NCBI RefSeq assembly: GCF_001949145.1
Contig: NW_019091408.1
Coordinates: 1,369,296-1,432,110 of the forward strand
Source: Acanthaster planci
Taxonomy: Eukaryota; Echinodermata; Asteroidea; Valvatida; Acanthasteridae
DNA length: 62,815 nt
Direction: 5' to 3'
Position numbers and translations under genes: made by a program. Each line of letters opens with the position of its first letter. The stretch's first letter is position 1. The notes beneath the pieces are model-generated. The model saw only the letters and a program-made list of their open reading frames with translations, was not told the DNA's origin and ran no database searches. Positions 55,385 to 62,815 of the stretch are shown here, piece after piece.

Positions 55385-57207
55385 AAATTTAATAATCATT
55401 TAACTGATATTAATATGCAATTCATTCCAATGTTTGCTGGAGCCGAGAGAAAACGACTTCAAAACTGTTCCCATTCCCGTATTCTTTTTATAGGATATAC
55501 TAGCAAGAACTTCAGATCCATCTACAACCCTCAAGAAGTCGAGTCCTCACTGACTCTCGCTACACCAAGGGACACAGAAACATCAAATTGTCTGAATCCT
55601 GTCGGGAGGTAATAAGCGGTCCAGGCCATCCCCCTTTCCATGTTTGACACCACTATATACAAATACATGTATATCGATTTATAATTCACACAACAACTGA
55701 GCACCCCAGAGAAGATGGCTCACCCCTTCTCCGAGTCTAGAACGGCAGTGAGCCAGAACAACGAAAGGCAAACTCAAGATGACATTTAACAGTCATTGTA
55801 TAAAAATTACAATCTGTCGGCGTGCTTTTTGGTTTTGGCGATAATGGAAGCCTAGAAAGGCCACAACCAGTAAAATTGGTAGATTACCGAAGAAAATTAA
55901 CAAGATAAGAGCATACAGATCGAACTACCGCGTTTTTTTCAACTCACCTGTTAGAACCACACAGCTTCTCAAAAGAGATAGTCACGTGGCAATACCAAAA
56001 AACTTCACTAGTTAGAATTAGCAAGGACATGGAAGCATCCGGCCGTTTTGGAAGCTTTAATCATGGGTTATTAGTTTTGGCGACTGGGTTATGCTTCTGT
56101 AATATGACATTATTGTCCCGGACAAACGAGAACCGAAGGTTAGAGTTGGTTCAGCACCGGTTCAAAATGGTGGAAAATAAACAGACATTTTTATTGCCCT
56201 TGAAATGAGTGAATTCTACTTTTCAAAATTTGTTGTTACATGCAGCAAATCAAAGAGATACTTTTCTTCCAGTGTAGTTTAGGGGGTCTTTTTGGCACCC
56301 TTTGACCTTTTCTAAAGAAATATCACAAGGTCATCACGTATGATTTATGAATACGAATGAGGGTATATAGGGTTAAGACTTTGGCTCAGTTTAATATTAT
56401 ATATATTTTGTCCACGACTATCACCGATCAGTGATAGTCCTGTACACATGGTGCCCCGACAATAGAGGTTGACCCTATAAGGGGAGGGGAATCTCCCCCC
56501 GGCTGTGAGATGGATCAAAATTACACAGCTCTTTGAGGATTAAGACAGGAAGCGTGAAGTGGGAAGGTCTTGCTTTTTTTATAGGTCCTTGATTAGGCTT
56601 TCGTGAATGTAAAGAATAATGAATATCCCTCAGTTTAGTTTCATAGCTTTATATGTGCTCGATGGACTCCCATTTTCACCCGCCTCATGTAGCGTCAACC
56701 AAAATAATTCTCTTCTGATACGTGCTCGTATTTTATATGTATCGGTTATTTATGTCGTCGTATCGGAGCCAATACAGAATTTTCAATTATAATTATGACC
56801 TGTTTTCCATCATGAAAAATATACGCGTTTAAAACGCTCACATTTCAGGACTAAAGCAGTGTATTCTGTAATACATCAGGCTGATCCAGCCTTTATTTTA
56901 TTGACTATAGACCTTTTTCACTTACTTGACTAAATGTAAACAATACCACCGCGTGTGGAGCGCCTTCGCCACGGTGGTTGCGTGTTCCTACGGTCAGCTT
57001 CAACCACGTGCTAGCGCACATGCGAACACTGCATGCTTGACTAGTTCATCTTGAATAGGTAAATTACCATCACAACACTATACAATCATTACCATCGCAA
57101 CACATCATAGGTCCAGCACGATTGTGACATCACTGGAAAAAGGTCTACTGCTTTGGCTTAGGTACTGTTCCATAATAGATACCTAGTGGCTCAAGCACAT
57201 ATAGGCC

Positions 57208-57551
57208 TCGTACACAGACTTTGAAAATTGATGTTTTGGAGTGACAAAATAAAATTAGAAGCATATGCATCGATAATGGAAAAGGGCATCAAAATCCTTA
57301 AAAAATATTCGCTACGGCAAAAGTAAATCTAATGTTACATATTTTTTCTTTCTGTTTCCTGGTCACTGCGATAGGTTGTACTTAATTTCAAAGAAAACGC
57401 CACAAATTTTGTTACGATATTAGTGACCCCACTTGCCCAGCTAAGCTGCAGGTAGTAATCTGGCATTTTTGGAATGTTTACTATTGCGGCGATGACCATT
57501 GAGCACTTTGATTTGCCAGAGTTGTAACTCCTTCTGTGTCCTTCCTCCATG
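57208..57551. mobile_element. Truncated catggaggaagg-type transposon
   Basis: This is the remnant of the element at 15838-16745 in duplication copy 2. It retains the terminus ending cttcctccatg and the adjoining 340 bases. The rest is replaced by the 3.3 kb block on its left. Confidence 0.7.
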
Positions 57552-59333
57552 GCACGGCCAAGGGGCTCATCTACCAAAAGTGCTGGAAGCCAATTGCATT
57601 GCAGGACTTGTTTTTACTTCGTTCATGCTTGCATGATAATGAACGAGTCTACAAATCTGACTACTTTGACTGAATTCCGTAGACATTATGCAAGTTCATG
57701 TCGTTCATATGCAATTTTGGATAACTACATACCACCAACGGGGATCCGATTGTCTTATCCGTCAATTAAGTCGGAATTGCTGACTAGTGACGTATGACAC
57801 AGGTTGTACAATAAAGGCTATCAAATGAGGGCGTCGTATAAGTGTTATGCGAGCTGCCGGGACGAGCGCGAAACCGTGTATTGCACCTGTTACAGGGATG
57901 ACAGACCAGGGGTAAATTAAAGCCAAACACAAGTGTATTATGGAAGACAGAAAAACACTGCTTGATTTGTACCTGAAAGACATGATAAAGAATTTGATTG
58001 AAACCGGTAAAGAAATATATATCTGCGAATGGTTATAAGAAGTGAATAACAATGATTACAATTATAATTGTTTCATAGACATCCGATTAAATTATTTGGC
58101 CACTGGGGTATTTCAACAAGTTGGACAATGCTAAAGTAAATTGTGACATCATTTGTTCACAGAAATCGTGAAATCAATCCTAAAAATGGATCAACTGATT
58201 CATAAAGAACCTTTTCTATTGTAACGATAGAACAGCCTAATTTATCGAATAATATTCCTTTTTCTTATCAACTGTGCTGTATTGGACGGCTTTTAAATCA
58301 TCGATTTATGTTACTCAGAAATAACACAGAAATTCATACGCGCTGTAGGTAATGTTGCATTGCTGACACCCCATTATTATCTTTTGGAGGGTAGCATTTT
58401 TATAATAACGATGTTTTTAATAGAATAAGCACGTAGAAGCACTGCCACCGAGGATTACATATGTTTTCTTATTTGAAGTTTATAAATATCTGCCTCTGGC
58501 AGACCTACCGCCGCAACTTTCCCCAAGGTTGACATCATAAACCCCACACGATCTCTCCTTTAAAAGATTAATTGACGCAAGTTTACTTAGCTGCGGCTCT
58601 GATACTTCCGTGGCCAGATGATTTAAAAACCCCACGATTATTTGAGTTAATTCGACTAATGGAGGCGTTTCCGGCCGCTTACTTTTCTGGTAGACATTAT
58701 GACGTTGTTTTGCGATTTCACAAAATTTATTTTCTATATATACTATTCCCAAACTCTGAAAATATAATAGAAAAGGCAGAATATTATATATTTAATATTT
58801 TAATACAGGGTGTCCACATAAAAGTATACCGAGATAAAAATTACTGTAAAAGCAAAAGTAATTTATATATGGGAAAGAGAAATATATCTCTAGAAAGGGC
58901 AGAATGCCCTCTTTGCAATGGTACACAGCTTGTGATGTTATTGAAACAGATGAATGAACAAAGTAGACCGATGTTAAGGGTACCGAAATCGGCACTGTGA
59001 CAAGTTCCAGACCACAGCTACAGTAGTAACTGCACTATGCTTCAAAGTGTCTTGTATTCCTGAATAAATAGCTTATCGTCGGTGGAATGCCTAGTGGGAT
59101 AATGGTGGATGTTGGATGTTTTATTTCCAACATATGTTAAGTACGAAGGGAAATACTGTGAATTATTTTGTACATAGATACGGCTCTCAAATATGAAAAT
59201 TGTTTCTGGATATGCATCCATCCCAACGTATCCAAAGCTTCACGGGAACCACAGTAGACAAAATGGGGAAAGATACAGGCCTTACGTATACATAGTATTT
59301 TGAGTGGTCGCAAAGGGATACAAGGTTTGATTC
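57552..59333. other. Intergenic DNA, copy 2
   Basis: Colinear with 16746-18658. It includes the counterpart (58480-59000) of the region open on both strands at 17705-18162. The minus frame here keeps YQKSKRPETPPLVELTQII. No identified gene. Confidence 0.4.
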
Positions 59334-59580
59334 GTCGGGGGTGGATCCAGGGGGAGTGGGGGGCGCACGTCCCCTTTTTTCACCAGAAACTAATAAATAA
59401 ATAAAAAAGAAGAATAAAGAGTTGTCACACTGCCTGTCACAGAGCACCATGAATCTAGAACGGCTCCAGACCCCACGCCCTCCGGCATTTTGCCATTACC
59501 AGTACTGATTTAGTTCACGTCCCCGTCGGAAAATCCGGGATCTGCCCCCCTCCCCCTGGAAAAATCCTGGATCCGCCCCG
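59334..59580. mobile_element. Small MITE, copy 2
   Basis: This is the counterpart of 18659-18896 in the second duplication copy, with ends gggggtggatccaggggg and cctggatccgcccc. Confidence 0.55.
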
Positions 59581-59589
59581 TTTGTAGTA

Positions 59590-60300
59590 GCCTACCTATC
59601 TGTTTTGAATTGTTGCCATCACTTTGCTTATTTGGTCATTCCGTTTCAATCTTCACTTCATTCTTTTTTTAATTCGACGATAACACCTAGGCATTTCATT
59701 TCGCTGACTCTTTTTAATGGCATTAGTTTAGCATTGATGCTTCTAAATCTGTCAAGCTTACTTTTATATGTAGTGATCATCAGCTTTGTTTTGTCATAAT
59801 TCGTAACCAGGCCGTTTACATTTAGCTATTGTGAGATCTCAACAAGTGCATGCAACAGGTTTTGCTCAACGTCTGTACTAGATTTACCAGTAAGTGTCAA
59901 CGTGCAATCAGCAAACATGTCCACGATACCTGTGCCGACCGGTGATGGAATAGGATTCACCCAGATCAAAAATAACAGTGGACCCAATACAGAGCCAGGG
60001 ACACCATTAACAACATTCTGGACTGTACAAAAAGTCTGGTTAGCTCGTTGGCTACGTTCTGAAAGATAACCCTCAAACCAGTGATTTTAGTTTAGCAAGA
60101 AGAGTTGAGTGATAATTGTGTCAAATGCCCTACGGAGATCGATAAGTGCCACACCGGTCAGCAAGCCAGTGTCAATGTTTTCACTCTTACTAATATGTGA
60201 CCATTTTGCTCATTGTAGAGTGCTGAGAGTAACTGGAGTAATTAGGGTGTAATAACTGGTTATCATTTAGAAATTCTAGATCGGCCCTTGACTCAGTTCA
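59590..60300 (-). mobile_element. Fragment of a second LINE reverse transcriptase, copy 2
   Basis: This is the paralogue of 18897-19640. It carries small deletions and substitutions that break the frame, including a change in the region of the catalytic box. It is non-functional. Confidence 0.7.
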
Positions 60301-61525
60301 ATGTAGGATATGTCACTGCAGACTTCCCCCAAACGACAGTAGCCGCCTTCTTTGGATTGGATCAATGTAGCCATCTACGTCTGATGATTGTGATATTGGA
60401 CGCAGTGTTCATGTCTTCGCACCAGTAAAAGGAATTCCAGAACGCCTTTGTGATTATTGAAATTTTTATCCGAGTGAAGTGGGTTTTCAATCATATGAAG
60501 AAATTTCTCAGTCAGCACAATTACATCAAGTAAATCTTGGAAACAGCATGTCAAAATGCATGCTTGAAATATCACGGTAAAGTGATGAAAAGTTTGGTCG
60601 AGGTATAGGTGTCGAGATGCATTCCGGTAACCAATTTACTGGCCCATTGATGTTATTTTTATTTGATAGCTTGGTTGTTTCTGACGTCAGTCGATTTAAT
60701 CTAAATAATGCCAGGTCTGATTTTTTATCAAGGAAATATTTAACAATTTACGTTGCTGAAATATTGATTTACTACAGCAATTTGTCTTTTAGGGAAACTC
60801 AAACGATCATGTTGGTTTGTTCTGTATAACGAACGTTATTTCTATACATGAAATAATTCCGTGAAAGTTTTGGCGAAATGTACCTTTGTTTGGTCATTTG
60901 TTTTTCTTATAGTTGTAATATTTAATGAGATTTCTTTAACGACACAATTCTAAAATTCTAAGACCGGAAAATTACGTTATTGTAATCTACCAGAATAAAT
61001 ATGAAATTATTATATGCAACTACATCTACAAATGTACTGTACACGAAAAGTCTCATATTTCTCCCATGAAAGAAACTTGAAGATTTTTTATGCTACCACA
61101 TATTGTGATCAATGCAAAATTAATTCTATTTGTAAAGCATTTGATAAATCGTAGGCTGAAAACAACAAGAATAGTGTCCGTGCAATAGACTTATAGAAAT
61201 TAATAATTAAATTAAACTTTAAAAGTTGAAAGAACTTTTACAATTCTTCTGAAATTACAACAATTTACAATATTTACCAACAGTGAGTGTTTTGGTACTT
61301 TTTTCCAGGCTTCTACTAAGTATTTTCAGAAGCCTCTAAAAATATGATCCTTTTGTAAATCCGATTTGTTTACCGCCGGGCAATGTGTTTGTAATGACAA
61401 TTTAAACCTGGACTCTCTGTATTGAAATGACATTTTTTTTTACTTCAGACTCTTTCCACTTTACTTTTTTAATTTAGACTAAGCTTACTTTTTTACTTCA
61501 GACTCTTCGCTCAGAGATCTGAGAT
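60301..61525. other. 3' flank of the second receptor gene
   Basis: Colinear with 19641-20844. No gene was recognised. Confidence 0.5.
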
Positions 61526-61828
61526 TTACAGTTTGGTATTTTCTGTTGTTGCGTTTAAGTAACTTATCGGAGACAGGTTGGTTGTAGCAGTACTCGTGCT
61601 TCCGCCGTGCTTCGGCTGAGACGTTGAATTTTTCGGGACTCCCGTCCGCTTGGCTTGCACCTTTTGTCTCCACATGCCCCGCACCCTCTCATTGAGGCAG
61701 AAGCTAAGGAAGATGAAGACTGCCTGGAGATAGTTGAGGATGATGTAGATGTAGGAGAAGACCAGGATGCCCGTCACTGACTGCGACACGAAGCCAAACA
61801 CCCAGGTCAGGCCGACAAGAGTGCAAAT
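61526..61828 (-). CDS. Second SRCR-SMB-7TM receptor, last exon
   Basis: This is the paralogue of 20845-21147 with the same acceptor (tcgacag-like), phase and length (303 bases). It encodes ICTLVGLTWVFGF, TM7 and the same basic and Ser/Thr-rich tail. A few substitutions (for example PTNSTS to PKNSTS and SAISYL to SPISYL) occur and no stop appears. The reading frame is intact. Confidence 0.87.
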   Translation of the reverse strand: MCTLVGLTWVFGFVSQSVTGILVFSYIYIILNYLQAVFIFLSFCLNERVRGMWRQKVQAKRTGVPKNSTSQPKHGGSTSTATTNLSPISYLNATTENTKL

Positions 61829-62291
61829 CTGTCGATTAAAAGATTTTTTTAATGTCTCGAGGTTCGATTTTTATAGTGTAGGTTCGTGATACTCGCTGAA
61901 GAAAACTCGAGGCCCCGACGTCTTTGTAATACCTGTCATATTTGCTACGTGTTTAAATTCCCAATTAGAGGTCAATCACGTATAAGCTCTATAATTGATA
62001 GGAGCTAACTTTTTTCTGCAAAAGACCTGCAATCACATAGCTCACATGCATGCAGCCCAAGTTACCGACATGGAATGAACACCAGTTAATGGATAATCAC
62101 AAGATTATAACAGTAATACTTCACTCTAAGAATAATTTGTCAGTCTGATGCCCTCAACATAGTCTGGTTCGATTCAAATTCAAGCACCAGCGGACTTGCG
62201 TACCGACAACGTCTGCTGTTCAGATTTTCTTTATTCATAATATAGCACGGGGTTATCGCTCACTGTAAGAAAACCGTTTTCTTAAACTGAC

Positions 62292-62815
62292 CTTTACGTA
62301 GATAGAGAGTTCTTCCTTGACGGTGTCTGCCGTTCCCTCGTTCCGAACGACCTTGCTCGCTTGTCTAGTTCTTCGGACTTGAAGCACTGTGTAGACATAC
62401 ATCACGATGTTTAACGCCAGACCCACTGCTATCGGTACCACAAAGGTGACCGCACGAACGGTGGCGTCAGTGATCCAGCAGATACTTGCCTCTGCGTAGA
62501 TCACAGGGAGATCGGTGCAGTCACAGAATTGCAGCGTCAGACAGGTGCAGACTATGGTCAAGGGGATGCCGTAGGCCACACACATGTAGGCAACCAGTTC
62601 TCGATCGATACCCCTCCGCTGATGCCGTTGAGACATTTTAGACCCCAGGGTATAGGCAACACTGATGCTCAGAACCGTCATCCATGCGAAGGCGGCCAGC
62701 CAAGCGAAGTGCGCCGTTGCTGCCCCGGCCATGCAGATAGCATGGTTCTGCTTCAGATAGCCGGCCAGCAAGAATAACAAGATGCCGAAAAATAAGACCG
62801 CAACGAGGTTCATCG
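62292..62815 (-). CDS. Second SRCR-SMB-7TM receptor, TM2-5 exon, cut by window edge
   Basis: This is the counterpart of the 3' part of 21609-23873. It holds TM2 (NLVAVLFFGILLFLLAGYL), TM3, TM4 (CVAYGIPLTIVCTCL) and TM5 (FVVPIAVGLALNIVM), with the cytoplasmic end ELSIYVK before the donor gtcagt. It is intact to the edge of the window. The SMB and SRCR exons lie beyond the right edge. Confidence 0.85.

Larger units (their letters stand above)
53891..57207. other. 3.3 kb segment present only in duplication copy 2
   Basis: It replaces 15515-16391 of copy 1. It carries the isolated signal-peptide exon (54014-54089), a direct repeat pair (54341-54480 and 55062-55200) and small hairpins (55335-55384 and 56416-56439). 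The open frame 55340-55612 has no recognisable match. Confidence 0.6.
34122..62815. repeat. Segmental tandem duplication, copy 2
   Basis: This is the second, same-orientation copy of 839-22134. Matching anchors include 839/34122, 5326/38499 with 5349/49303 around the Polinton, 9467/49967, 13976/53275, 16392/57208, 20845/61526 and 21609/62292. It is longer than copy 1 mainly because of the 10.76 kb Polinton-type element and the 3.3 kb block at 53891-57206. The copy runs off the right edge of the window. Confidence 0.9.

Noticed and set aside
1-62815. CRISPR arrays, bacterial operons, tRNA or rRNA genes
   Set aside because: None was seen. The repeats present are transposon-like and the genes are spliced or viral.

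Overview
The window is animal nuclear DNA, most likely from a marine deuterostome invertebrate (an echinoderm is the best guess, a hemichordate or amphioxus is possible). Reasons: spliced genes with GT/AG introns, SRCR, somatomedin B and 7TM receptor domains, abundant LINE, LTR and MITE debris, and the taggcctac-type words common in echinoderm and hemichordate DNA. It holds a 445-base N gap (11267-11711) and isolated single Ns.

Host genes. A complete seven-exon gene can be modelled on the minus strand from 30862 to 20845: a signal-peptide exon, four SRCR-like exons, a long exon with a somatomedin B-like knot, a Cys-rich region and TM1-5, and a last exon with TM6-7. It is one of a tandem family. 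The last two exons of a second copy lie at 62815-61526, a partial SRCR exon of a third lies at 1-277, and an isolated signal-peptide exon lies at 54089-54014.

Segmental duplication. Bases 839 to at least 22130 are repeated at 34122-62815 with the same order of LINE, MITE, intergenic and receptor 3' exons. Differences between the copies expose later insertions: a solo LTR (14460-15340) and a transposon (10948-11801) only in copy 1, and a Polinton/Maverick-type element only in copy 2. Copy-specific segments are 6150-9463 in copy 1 and 53891-57206 in copy 2.

The main object is a decayed 10.76 kb Polinton/Maverick (adintovirus-like) element at 38539-49297. It has about 180/205 bp terminal inverted repeats, a 5-6 bp target duplication, and an uninterrupted empty site in the paralogous copy near 5343-5348. 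Its left half reads rightward: protein-primed PolB, double-jelly-roll major capsid protein, packaging ATPase, a Cys/His-repeat plus HNH protein, and small membrane or unknown ORFs. Its right half reads leftward: a membrane/coiled-coil protein, a penton-like minor capsid candidate, several small proteins, a possible ssDNA-binding protein and a Cys-every-third-residue protein. An integrase C-terminal remnant sits antisense between PolB and the capsid gene. Nearly all genes carry stops, frameshifts or deletions, so it is a fossil, but candidate TATA-like promoters and gene-end hairpins remain readable. No adenain-type protease was recognised.
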